From Streptomyces antnestii (lineage in GTDB: Bacteria > Actinomycetota > Actinomycetes > Streptomycetales > Streptomycetaceae), in contig NZ_RZYA01000001.1 of NCBI RefSeq assembly GCF_004005495.1, positions 1 to 64,000 of the forward strand: a stretch of DNA of 64,000 nucleotides, read 5' to 3'. Below, in pieces: positions 8,372 through 16,353 of this stretch. The notes beneath the pieces were generated by a model. The model was not told the DNA's origin. It did not search any database and saw only the letters and a list, made by a program, of their open reading frames with translations. Each line of letters begins with the position of its first letter. Within the stretch, counting starts at the first letter, position 1. The position numbers were made by a program, and so were the translations under genes.

Positions 8372-9886
8372 ATGCTGCTCACCCCCCGGACCCTCCGCAT
8401 GGGCACCGCGCTCGTCGCCGCGGCCGCCTCCACCGCACTGATCGCCGCGAGCGCGCCGGAGCCGGCCGCGCCGCTGGGCGTCGGCGACCGGCTCTTCCCG
8501 CACCTCGGCAACCCCGGTTACGACGTCCAGTCGTACGACATCGCGTTCACGTACCGCGGCGACAACAAGAAGCCGCTGGACGCCGTCACCAAGATCGATG
8601 CCATCGCGACGGCGCGTCTCGACCGGGTGAACCTCGACTTCTCGCACGGAACCGTTCGTTCCGTGGAGGTCAACGGGCGCCCGGCCCGCTTCGACACCAG
8701 CGACGAGGACCTGGTCGTCACGCCGGGGACGGCGGTCCCGGAGGGTGCCCCGCTGGAGATCACCGTGCGGCACACCAGCAACCCGGTGCCCGGCAAGGAG
8801 GAGGGCGGCTGGGTGCAGACCAAGGACGGTCTCGCCATGGCCAACCAGGCCGACGCCGGGCACCGCGTGTTCCCGTGCAACGACCACCCCTCGGACAAGG
8901 CCATGTTCACCTTCCGGGTGACCGCTCCCAAGGAGGACACGGTCGTCGCCAACGGCGTGCCCTACCTGAAGACGCGCCACGGCGCCGCCACCAGCTGGGC
9001 GTACCGCACCCTCCACCCCATGGCCACCGAGCTGGCGCAGGTCTCGATCGGCCGCTCCTCCGTGCTGCGCCGTGAGGGGCCGGACGGGCTGCCCGTCCGG
9101 GACGTGGTGCCTACCGAGGACCGCAAGATCCTCGAACCGTGGCTCAAGAAGACCCCCGCCCAGCTCGCCTGGATGGAGAGCAAGGTCGGCCGCTACCCGT
9201 TCGAGAACTACGGCGTCCTGATCGCCCAGGCCCAGACCGGCTTCGAGCTGGAGACCCAGACGCTCTCCCTCTTCGAGAAGGAGATCTTCACGGAGCCCGC
9301 CTACCCCTCCTGGTACATCGAGTCGATCATGGTCCACGAGATGGCCCACCAGTGGTTCGGCGACAGCGTCAGCCCCCGCACCTGGTCCGACCTGTGGCTG
9401 AACGAGGGCCACGCCAGCTGGTACGAAGCCCTCTACGCGCAGGAGAAGGGCCACCAGTCCATGGCCAAGCGCATGCGGGCGGCCTACAGCGCCTCGGACG
9501 GCTGGCGCGCGGCGGGCGGCCCGCCGGCCTCTCCCAAGGCGCCGAAGCCGGGCCAGAAGATCAGCATCTTCCGCCCGGTCGTCTACGACGGCAGCTCCCT
9601 CGTCCTCTACGCGCTCCGCCAGGAGATCGGCGCCCCCGCCTTCGAGCGTCTGGAGCGGGCCTGGGTGCGCACGCACCGTGACGGGACGGCGACCACCGCG
9701 GACTTCGTCGACCTCGCCTCACAGACCTCGGGCCGCGACCTCCACGGCTTCTTCCGCGCCTGGCTCTACGGCAAGAAGACGCCGCCGATGCCGGGCCACC
9801 CGGACTGGAAGCCGGCGCCGGTGCAGACGGCGAAGCCGGCGCGGGAGGCGCGGGCGGGGCAGGGCAAGGGGCAGGGCGAGGGGTAG
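8372..9886 (+). CDS. Secreted M1-family zinc metallopeptidase
   Basis: 504-aa aminopeptidase-N-like enzyme. The N-terminus (LRMGTALVAAAASTALIAAS followed by APEPAAP) looks like a signal peptide, so the protein is probably secreted or cell-wall-associated. The zinc site is complete: HEMAHQWFGDS (HExxH) and, 18 residues later, NEGHASWYEALY providing the third ligand; MVHEMAHQ and the preceding FELETQTLSLF are typical of M1. At ~500 aa it has the N-terminal beta domain and catalytic domain but lacks the large C-terminal domain of PepN. The last ~25 residues are Gly/Lys/Ala-rich and are encoded by GGGCGAGGG-like repeats that continue past the stop. Substrate unknown. Confidence 0.9.
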   Translation: MLLTPRTLRMGTALVAAAASTALIAASAPEPAAPLGVGDRLFPHLGNPGYDVQSYDIAFTYRGDNKKPLDAVTKIDAIATARLDRVNLDFSHGTVRSVEVNGRPARFDTSDEDLVVTPGTAVPEGAPLEITVRHTSNPVPGKEEGGWVQTKDGLAMANQADAGHRVFPCNDHPSDKAMFTFRVTAPKEDTVVANGVPYLKTRHGAATSWAYRTLHPMATELAQVSIGRSSVLRREGPDGLPVRDVVPTEDRKILEPWLKKTPAQLAWMESKVGRYPFENYGVLIAQAQTGFELETQTLSLFEKEIFTEPAYPSWYIESIMVHEMAHQWFGDSVSPRTWSDLWLNEGHASWYEALYAQEKGHQSMAKRMRAAYSASDGWRAAGGPPASPKAPKPGQKISIFRPVVYDGSSLVLYALRQEIGAPAFERLERAWVRTHRDGTATTADFVDLASQTSGRDLHGFFRAWLYGKKTPPMPGHPDWKPAPVQTAKPAREARAGQGKGQGEG

Positions 9887-10090
9887 GGCGAGGGGTAGGG
9901 CCCGGCGCGCGCGGGCATTAAGTCGGGTGACGAGACGTGCCGTACCGTGCGAACATCTTCAGGTCGGCGGCGCGCCCGGCCCGGGAATCTCCGGACCGCC
10001 CGGGACGTTGTGCTGGTCGAAGGACCACGCTGTCAGCGCGGACCGTCACCGATGCGAAAAATTCGTCAATCACCTCGACGTAAGGATCCA
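9887..10090. other. Intergenic region upstream of hflX
   Basis: 204 bp. The first 20 bp continue the GGGCGAGGGGTA repeats of the preceding gene's 3' end. No clear promoter or operator is visible. AAGGA (10082-10086) is the ribosome binding site of hflX. Confidence 0.5.
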
Positions 10091-11587
10091 ATGACCTCCT
10101 CTTCTTCCCCTTCCCAGGACGCGCAGAGCTTCGCGCAGAACAACCCCGAAGGTCTTCGGGCCGATGCCCTGATGGAAGAGGACGTCGCCTGGAGCCACGA
10201 GATCGACGGAGAGCGGGACGGCGACCAGCTCGACCGCTCCGAGCGCGCGGCCCTGCGCCGCGTCGCGGGCCTCTCCACCGAGCTCGAGGACGTCACCGAG
10301 GTCGAGTACCGGCAGCTCCGCCTGGAGCGCGTCGTGCTCGTCGGTGTGTGGACCTCGGGCACCGTGAATGACGCGGAGAACTCCCTCGCGGAGCTGGCCG
10401 CCCTCGCCGAGACCGCCGGCGCCCAGGTGCTCGACGGTGTCATCCAGCGCCGGGACAAGCCCGACGCCGCGACGTACATCGGCTCGGGCAAGGCCCAGGA
10501 GCTGCGCGACATCGTGCTCGAGACCGGAGCCGACACCGTCGTGTGTGACGGTGAGCTCAGCCCCGGCCAGCTCATCCACCTCGAGGACGTCGTCAAGGTC
10601 AAGGTGGTCGACAGGACCGCCCTGATCCTCGACATCTTCGCCCAGCACGCCAAGTCCCGAGAGGGCAAGGCGCAGGTCGCCCTCGCGCAGATGCAGTACA
10701 TGCTGCCGCGACTGCGCGGCTGGGGTCAGTCGCTGTCCCGGCAGATGGGTGGCGGCGGCGGTGGAGGCATGGCCACCCGTGGTCCCGGTGAGACCAAGAT
10801 CGAGACGGACCGGCGACGGATCCGCGAGAAGATGGCGAAGATGCGCCGGGAAATCGCGGACATGAAGACCGGCCGCGACATCAAGCGCCAGGAGCGGCGC
10901 CGCAACAAGGTGCCGTCGGTGGCCATCGCCGGCTACACCAACGCGGGCAAGTCGTCCCTGCTCAACCGCCTCACGGGCGCCGGCGTCCTGGTGGAGAACG
11001 CACTGTTCGCCACCCTCGACCCGACCGTCCGCAGGGCCGAGACGCCCACCGGCCGCCTGTACACCCTGGCCGACACGGTCGGTTTTGTACGGCACCTGCC
11101 GCACCACCTCGTCGAGGCGTTCCGCTCCACGATGGAGGAGGTCGGCGACTCCGACCTGATCCTGCACGTGGTGGACGGTTCACACCCGGCGCCGGAGGAG
11201 CAGCTGGCCGCCGTGCGTGAGGTGATCCGGGACGTGGGCGCCACACAGGTGCCCGAGATCGTGGTGATCAACAAGGCGGACGCGGCCGACCCGCTCGTCC
11301 TCCAGCGGCTGCTGCGCGTCGAGAAGCGAGCGATCGCGGTGTCGGCCCGCAGCGGGCTCGGCATCGAGCGGCTGCTCACGATCATCGACGACGAGCTGCC
11401 GCGCCCCGCGGTCGAGATCGAGGCACTCGTGCCGTACACGCACGGCCAGCTGGTCGCGCGTGCGCACGCCGACGGCGAGGTGATCTCCGAGGAGCACACG
11501 CCGGAGGGCACCCTGCTCAAGGCGCGGGTGCACGAGGAACTCGCCGCGGAGTTCGCGCCGTACATCCCGGCGGCCGCCGGAAGCTGA
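10091..11587 (+). CDS. hflX: Ribosome-associated GTPase HflX
   Basis: 498-aa translational GTPase that binds the large ribosomal subunit and can split stalled 70S ribosomes. The N-terminal HflX domain ends with the glycine-rich linker MGGGGGGGMATRGPGETKIE, the coiled-coil region follows (RREIADMKTGRDIKRQERRR), and then the GTPase motifs: G1 GYTNAGKSSLLNR, G3 DTVGFVRHLPHHLVEAF, G4 NKAD. The extra ~70 residues before the HflX domain (Ser-rich, then charged) are usual for Streptomyces. Start ATG 10091 has AAGGA 5 nt upstream; a longer ORF upstream is unlikely to be translated. Monocistronic, closed by a strong terminator. Confidence 0.95.
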   Translation: MTSSSSPSQDAQSFAQNNPEGLRADALMEEDVAWSHEIDGERDGDQLDRSERAALRRVAGLSTELEDVTEVEYRQLRLERVVLVGVWTSGTVNDAENSLAELAALAETAGAQVLDGVIQRRDKPDAATYIGSGKAQELRDIVLETGADTVVCDGELSPGQLIHLEDVVKVKVVDRTALILDIFAQHAKSREGKAQVALAQMQYMLPRLRGWGQSLSRQMGGGGGGGMATRGPGETKIETDRRRIREKMAKMRREIADMKTGRDIKRQERRRNKVPSVAIAGYTNAGKSSLLNRLTGAGVLVENALFATLDPTVRRAETPTGRLYTLADTVGFVRHLPHHLVEAFRSTMEEVGDSDLILHVVDGSHPAPEEQLAAVREVIRDVGATQVPEIVVINKADAADPLVLQRLLRVEKRAIAVSARSGLGIERLLTIIDDELPRPAVEIEALVPYTHGQLVARAHADGEVISEEHTPEGTLLKARVHEELAAEFAPYIPAAAGS

Positions 11588-11614
11588 CGTACCGGCAGCT
11601 GGTGCATTCACGGC

Positions 11615-11650
11615 GAGGGCCCGCCCCCAACTTCCTGGGGGCGGGCCCTC
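11615..11650 (+). terminator. hflX terminator
   Basis: Perfect 14-bp GC-rich stem (11615-11628 with 11637-11650), 8-nt loop, 28 nt after the hflX stop. Confidence 0.85.
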
Positions 11651-11659
11651 GTTCGCGTG

Positions 11660-11740
11660 GTGAAGCCGACGGCTGCTTACTGACAGCCGTAGTTACTGCC
11701 GTACCTACTGACGGCCGTACCTACTGGCTTCCGTGCTTAC
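11660..11740. repeat. Degenerate tandem repeats downstream of the first lipoprotein protease
   Basis: A run of imperfect units of the type TACTG(N)CCGTAC / GCTTCCGTACTT extends through the 3' end of the minus-strand protease gene. It is irregular and looks like slippage-generated sequence rather than a binding array. Confidence 0.5.
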
Positions 11741-12939
11741 TTGCTTCCGTACTTCTCGCTCATCGAGTCGAAGACCTGCTGGGCGCCCTTGCCCAGCTGC
11801 GGTCCGGCCAGCCAGGTGTTGCCGGCCGGGCCGATCGACGTGTTCGAGACCAGCTCGGTCTTCCCGCCGACGACCCGGAACCAGCCGCCGCCGGACGAAC
11901 CGCCGGTCATCGTGCAGCCGATGCGGTACATCGTCGGCTGGTCGGGGCTGAGGGACAGCCGGCCCGGACGGTCGATGCACTTGTGCATCAGCAGGCCGTT
12001 GAACGGGGGAGCGGCCGGGTAGCCCCAGGCGCCCATGCTGTCGACCGACTGGACGGAGGGCGCGGAGAAGTCGACCGGCAGCGCGGCGCCGACGGTCTCC
12101 TCGAGGGACTTCGAACCCTGCTCCGGCTTCACGTGCAGCACCGCGTAGTCGTACGGCGCGCCCGCGCCGCCCGACTCGGCGCCCGTGTCGATCCACTCGT
12201 TGGAGGTGGAGGCCCAGTCGGCCCAGAAGGTGCCGTACGGGGCGATCTCCTGCGGGGCGGCGTTCTGCAGCTGGGCCTCGGACTTGCCGAGGTCGTTGTA
12301 GGCCGGGACGAACGCGATGTTGCGGTACCAGCCGCCGGCGGCACCCGCGTGCACACAGTGGCCCGCGGTCCAGACGAGGTTGGACCTGCCCGGGTTGCGC
12401 GGGTCCTTCACGACGGTGCCGGAGCAGACCATCGAGCCCTCGGGGGAGTCGAAGAAGACCTTGCCGACCGGCGCGGCGTTCTCGTGGTACGGGGTCTTCT
12501 CGGGCACGGCCTTGACCGGCTGCGGCTCAGGATCCGTCGCGCCCTGGTCGGCCGTGGCGTCCTTCGCGGCGATCGTCTTGTCCGGGTCCTTGGCGGACTT
12601 CATCCGCTCGGGCTTCCAGTGGTCCTTGATGACCGGGTTGACGAAGTCCTTGGCCTCGCGCAGCCAGTCCTTCTTGTCCCAGTTCTTCCAGGCGCCGTTC
12701 TGCCACTTGTCCGGGTCGATGCCGTGCTTCTTGAGCTGGTCGGCGAGGTCCCCGGGCAGCCGGCCGTCGGAGCCGTCGCCGGCGCCCTGCGAAGCCGTGG
12801 CGGCCGACTTGTCACTCGCCTTGTCGTCGCTCGGGCCGCAGGCGGTGGCGGTGAGCGCCAGGGCCGCGGCGAGCCCCGTCGCGGCGAGGGCCGTGCGACG
12901 GCCCCGGCTGCGCGTGGATGACGGACGTGTGGAACGCAT
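11737..12939 (-). CDS. Lipoprotein trypsin-like serine protease (paralogue 1)
   Basis: 400-aa predicted surface lipoprotein: Arg-rich n-region, hydrophobic core and lipobox-like ALTATAC with Cys34. After a charged spacer comes a Trp-rich segment (KKHGIDPDKWQNGAWKNWDK), then a chymotrypsin-fold domain with His in VWTAGHCVHAG (near 193), Asp in YDYAVLHV and Ser in GCTMTGGSSGGGW (near 347), so the triad appears intact. Closest resemblance is to the peptidase S1 / glutamyl endopeptidase-like proteins of Streptomyces. A paralogue lies directly upstream on the same strand with the same architecture, indicating tandem duplication. Start is ATG with GGGGGATC upstream. Substrate unknown. Confidence 0.88.
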   Translation of the reverse strand: MRSTRPSSTRSRGRRTALAATGLAAALALTATACGPSDDKASDKSAATASQGAGDGSDGRLPGDLADQLKKHGIDPDKWQNGAWKNWDKKDWLREAKDFVNPVIKDHWKPERMKSAKDPDKTIAAKDATADQGATDPEPQPVKAVPEKTPYHENAAPVGKVFFDSPEGSMVCSGTVVKDPRNPGRSNLVWTAGHCVHAGAAGGWYRNIAFVPAYNDLGKSEAQLQNAAPQEIAPYGTFWADWASTSNEWIDTGAESGGAGAPYDYAVLHVKPEQGSKSLEETVGAALPVDFSAPSVQSVDSMGAWGYPAAPPFNGLLMHKCIDRPGRLSLSPDQPTMYRIGCTMTGGSSGGGWFRVVGGKTELVSNTSIGPAGNTWLAGPQLGKGAQQVFDSMSEKYGSK

Positions 12940-13055
12940 GGTGCGGATCCCCCCGATGAAACGAATGTGTCATGTGCTTGTCAGATCCGGAACGTTTCCC
13001 TGCGAAGGCCCCGGACGCAGCACCCCACTATGCCTGTGGAGTTGAGGACGGACGG

Positions 13056-13088
13056 CGGTGGGGTGGTGAAGATTTCGTCACCCCACCG
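13056..13088. terminator. Hairpin between the two protease genes
   Basis: Ten-bp perfect stem (13056-13065 with 13079-13088), extendable by one pair, with a 13-nt loop. Lies about 105 nt past the stop of the upstream protease on the minus strand; probably part of its terminator. Confidence 0.5.
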
Positions 13089-13121
13089 CGGTGTCAGCCT
13101 CTACTGACCAGTCACTTTGCA

Positions 13122-13166
13122 GCGGTCGGCACAGCTGTCACTGACCGGCACAACTGTGCCGACCGC
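13122..13166. terminator. Second hairpin directly downstream of protease 2
   Basis: Perfect 13-bp inverted repeat GCGGTCGGCACAG / CTGTGCCGACCGC (13122-13134 with 13154-13166) around a 19-nt loop, 28 nt past the minus-strand stop at 13194. An alternative nested palindrome (GGCACAACTGTGCC) shares the right arm, so two competing folds exist. Likely transcription terminator. Confidence 0.6.
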
Positions 13167-13193
13167 CATGCCACTTACTGAGTGATGCACTCT

Positions 13194-14420
13194 TTACTGA
13201 CCGGCGTACTTCTTGCTGACCGCGTCGTAGATCCCCTTGGCCTCCTTGCCGAGGCGCGGACCCGCGAGCCAGCCGGCCGTGACCGGACCGATCGACGTGT
13301 TCGACACCAGCGAAGGCTTGCCGTTGGAACCCTGCGCGATCCAGCCGCCACCGGACGAACCGCCGGTCATCGTGCACCCGATGCGGTACATCGTCGGGTC
13401 GGCCTTCGTGAGCGAGAGCCGCCCCGGCTTGTCGGCGCACTGGTACAGCGTCTCGCCGTCGTACGGCGGCGCCGCCGGGTAGCCCTTCGCCGTCATCGTG
13501 GCGATCTTGGGTACCGCGGGCGCGTTGAAGTCGACCGGCATGGCCGAACCGACCGTCTCCTCAAGGGTCTTGCCCTCGCTGCCCTTCTCCGGCGTGACAT
13601 GGATGACCGCGAAGTCGTACGGCGCGCCCTGCCCGCCGGTCGGACCGCCCTGCTCGATCCACTGGTCCGACGTCTGCGCCCACTCGCCCCACCAGACGCC
13701 GTACGGGGCGACCTGTTCCTTGGTGGCCTTCTTGAGCTGTTCTCCCGTCAGACCCGCGTTGTTGTACGAGGGCACGAAGGCGATGTTGCGGTACCAGCCG
13801 CCCTTCTTACCCGCGTGCACGCAGTGCCCCGCGGTCCACACCATGTCCGACTTGCCCGGGTGAGCGGGGTCCGTGACGACCGTCGCCGAGCAGACCATGG
13901 ACCCCTCGGGGCTGTCGAAGAACAGCTTCCCCGCGTACGGCGCGCTCTCGTGGTACGGCGTGCCGACCGCCGCGGCCTTCACGGGCTGCGGCGTCGGGTC
14001 CGTCACGCCCTGGTCGCCCGAGATGTCGTTGTCGTCGACCTCGTGGTCCGGGTTCTTGTCGGCGTCACGCATCCGGTCCGGGTCCCACAGACCGTCGATG
14101 ATGGGGTTGACGTAGTCCTGCGCCTCACGCAGCCACTTGTCCTTGTCCCAGTTCTTCCACTCGCCGTTCTTCCACTTGTCCAGATCAATACCGTGCTCCT
14201 TGAGCCGGTCCTTGATGTCGTCCGGGATCTGGATCTTGTCGCCGCCGGCCTGCGTCGTGGACGCGGTCGGCTTCGGGTCGGCGCTGTCGTCGCCGGGACC
14301 GCAGGCGGTGGCGGTGAGTGCGAGCACCGCACCGACGGCGAGGGCGGCCGCCACGGGGGAGGTTCTGCGGCGCGCGCCCCTCCCACGCTGAACGGTCGAG
14401 AGCGGACGTATGGGTCGCAT
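13194..14420 (-). CDS. Lipoprotein trypsin-like serine protease (paralogue 2)
   Basis: 408-aa paralogue of the neighbouring protease: lipobox-like ALTATAC with Cys40, the same Trp-rich region (KEHGIDLDKWKNGEWKNWDK), and a protease domain with VWTAGHCVHAG, YDFAVIHV and GCTMTGGSSGGGW. The two differ mainly in the spacer after the lipobox and in surface loops. I chose ATG 14420 because GGGGG lies 7-12 nt upstream and the Arg-rich signal starts there; the ORF could run further upstream but that part has no signal-peptide character. The 254-bp gap between the genes contains hairpins, so each protease probably has its own promoter and terminator. Confidence 0.87.
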   Translation of the reverse strand: MRPIRPLSTVQRGRGARRRTSPVAAALAVGAVLALTATACGPGDDSADPKPTASTTQAGGDKIQIPDDIKDRLKEHGIDLDKWKNGEWKNWDKDKWLREAQDYVNPIIDGLWDPDRMRDADKNPDHEVDDNDISGDQGVTDPTPQPVKAAAVGTPYHESAPYAGKLFFDSPEGSMVCSATVVTDPAHPGKSDMVWTAGHCVHAGKKGGWYRNIAFVPSYNNAGLTGEQLKKATKEQVAPYGVWWGEWAQTSDQWIEQGGPTGGQGAPYDFAVIHVTPEKGSEGKTLEETVGSAMPVDFNAPAVPKIATMTAKGYPAAPPYDGETLYQCADKPGRLSLTKADPTMYRIGCTMTGGSSGGGWIAQGSNGKPSLVSNTSIGPVTAGWLAGPRLGKEAKGIYDAVSKKYAGQ

Positions 14421-14803
14421 GTCGTGAATCCCCCTGGGCTTCGATAACTGTGCCGTGCCGGCCGCCGATGGCCGTGGACCGAACGCGCGGCGCCGGCACT
14501 CGACATGCCCACCCCGCGAACGAACCCCGCCGACCTCCGTCGAACGGCAACCCACCCTATGCGCGCGCTGTGGGCGACATCCCACGGAACGGCAACGGTT
14601 CCGTCACGGCGGAGATCTTGCGCCCGGCACGGATTTCCGGCCGACCCGTGATCCCGCGCTGCCACCGTCGTTGGTACGTACGGGGGATTCGACGTCGTCG
14701 CTCGGTCCTGGGGGTTCGACCCCGGACGCCCGTACGTCAACTGATCCCCGAACACGGACAATTCGACAGGATCCGTCGGGATCCAGCGGGAGGACCAAGA
14801 GTC
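14421..14803. other. 383-bp divergent intergenic region between protease 2 and the siderophore operon
   Basis: No small gene is convincing. I looked for a DtxR/IdeR/DmdR iron box (TTAGGTTAGGCTAACCTAA-like) and found none. GGGAGGA at 14788-14794 is the ribosome binding site of the aminotransferase gene. Confidence 0.5.
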
Positions 14804-16210
14804 GTGGCCGTCACCGAGCCTGCGCCCGCGGCGTTGTCCGCGGGGTACGAGGGGGGTGCCGCCCGTGAAGGCGCGGCCCAAGAGGGGATCCTGCGGCGGC
14901 AGTCCGCACGGGAATCGGCCGCCCGCACCTATGCGCGCGCCTTGCCGATCGTGCCCGTGCGGGCCCGGGGAATGACGATCGAGGGCGCCGACGGCCGCCG
15001 GTACCTCGACTGCCTCTCCGGCGCGGGCACGCTGGCCCTCGGACACAACCACCCCGTCGTCCTCGAAGCGATCAGGCGCGTCCTCGACTCCGGCGCCCCG
15101 CTGCACGTGCTCGACCTGGCCACCCCCGTGAAGGACGCCTTCACGACGGAACTCTTCCGGACCCTGCCCGCCGGACTCGCCGAGCGGGCCCGGATCCAGT
15201 TCTGCGGACCGGCCGGGACCGACGCGGTGGAGGCCGCCCTGAAACTCGTCCGCACGGCCACCGGCCGCAGCGGACTGCTCGCCTTCACCGGCGCCTACCA
15301 CGGCATGACCGCGGGCGCGCTCGAAGTGTCGGGCGGAGCACAGAACGTGAGCGTGGCGCGCCTGCCCTATCCGCAGGACTACCGCTGCCCCTTCGGCATC
15401 GGCGGCGAGCGCGGCGCCGAACTCTCCGCGCGCTGGACCGAATCCCTCATCGACGACCCCAAGTCCGGGGTACCGCTCCCGGCCGGCATGATCCTCGAAC
15501 CCGTCCAGGGCGAAGGCGGAGTGATCCCCGCGCCCGACGCCTGGATGCGCCGCATGCGCGAACTCACCGCGGCCCGCTCCATCCCCCTCATCGCCGACGA
15601 GGTCCAGACCGGCGTGGGCCGAACAGGCGCCTTCTGGGCCGTCGAACACAGCGGCGTGGTCCCGGACGTGATGGTGCTGTCCAAGGCGATCGGAGGCAGC
15701 CTTCCCCTCGCCGTCGTCGTCTACCGGGACGACCTCGACGTCTGGGAGCCCGGGGCCCACGCCGGCACGTTCCGCGGGAACCAGTTGGCCATGGCGGCCG
15801 GCGCCGCGACCCTCGCCTACGTCAGGGAGAACCGCCTCGCCGAACGCGCCGCCCTCCTGGGAGCCCGCATGGTGGGCCGGCTCCAGGGCCTCGCCGCCGA
15901 GCACCCCTGCATCGGGGACGTACGGGGCCGCGGCCTGATGATCGGGGTCGAACTGGTCGAGCCGGAAACCCCTCAGAACCCGGACCTGCCCGCGGCACCG
16001 GACCTGAGCCCCTTCCCTCCCGCTCCCGAACTCGCCGCTTCCGTGCAGCGCGAATGCCTCCGCCGAGGCCTGATCGTCGAGCTCGGCGGCCGCCACTCCA
16101 GCGTCGTCCGCCTCCTGCCACCGCTCACGATCACCGACGAACAGGCCGCCGCCGTCGTCGAACGCCTCGCCGACGCCCTGGCCGAAGCGGCCCGCACGCA
16201 TCGCCGATAG
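14804..16210 (+). CDS. Diaminobutyrate--2-oxoglutarate-type aminotransferase of siderophore operon
   Basis: 468-aa class III PLP-dependent aminotransferase, first gene of the siderophore operon. Landmarks: CLSGAGTLALGHNHP, FCGPAGTDAVEAALKL, FTGAYHGMTAGAL, LEPVQGEGGVIPAP, IADEVQTGVGRTG and the PLP lysine in VLSKAIGGSLPL (near residue 295). Its closest families are DABA aminotransferases (EctB/Dat/RhbA type), which make L-2,4-diaminobutyrate from aspartate semialdehyde, plausibly the amine building block of the siderophore. GTG 14804 follows GGGAGGA with about 9 nt spacing; a longer ORF upstream lacks homology. An insert rich in Pro (PETPQNPDLPAAPDLSPFPP) lies near residue 390. No Ddc-type decarboxylase follows, unlike the schizokinen/rhizobactin pathway. 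Confidence 0.88.
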   Translation: MAVTEPAPAALSAGYEGGAAREGAAQEGILRRQSARESAARTYARALPIVPVRARGMTIEGADGRRYLDCLSGAGTLALGHNHPVVLEAIRRVLDSGAPLHVLDLATPVKDAFTTELFRTLPAGLAERARIQFCGPAGTDAVEAALKLVRTATGRSGLLAFTGAYHGMTAGALEVSGGAQNVSVARLPYPQDYRCPFGIGGERGAELSARWTESLIDDPKSGVPLPAGMILEPVQGEGGVIPAPDAWMRRMRELTAARSIPLIADEVQTGVGRTGAFWAVEHSGVVPDVMVLSKAIGGSLPLAVVVYRDDLDVWEPGAHAGTFRGNQLAMAAGAATLAYVRENRLAERAALLGARMVGRLQGLAAEHPCIGDVRGRGLMIGVELVEPETPQNPDLPAAPDLSPFPPAPELAASVQRECLRRGLIVELGGRHSSVVRLLPPLTITDEQAAAVVERLADALAEAARTHRR

Positions 16211-16353
16211 CCCAGCCGGACCCGGCGCCGCCAACAGGCCCCACACCAGGAACGCCAGGGTCACCACGACGCCGGCCACCACGGCCGGCAGCGGAACACC
16301 GGACAGTCCGGACCACCGCATCACGGAGTCAACAACCCCACAAGGAAGCCCCC

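Noticed and set aside
11602..14447. Two long plus-strand frames opposite the lipoprotein proteases
   Set aside because: The minus strand has signal peptides, catalytic triads and paralogy; the plus-strand frames have none.
14421..14803. Iron box (DtxR/DmdR type) for the siderophore operon
   Set aside because: No TTAGGTTAGGCTAACCTAA-like palindrome found here or in the gaps inside the operon.
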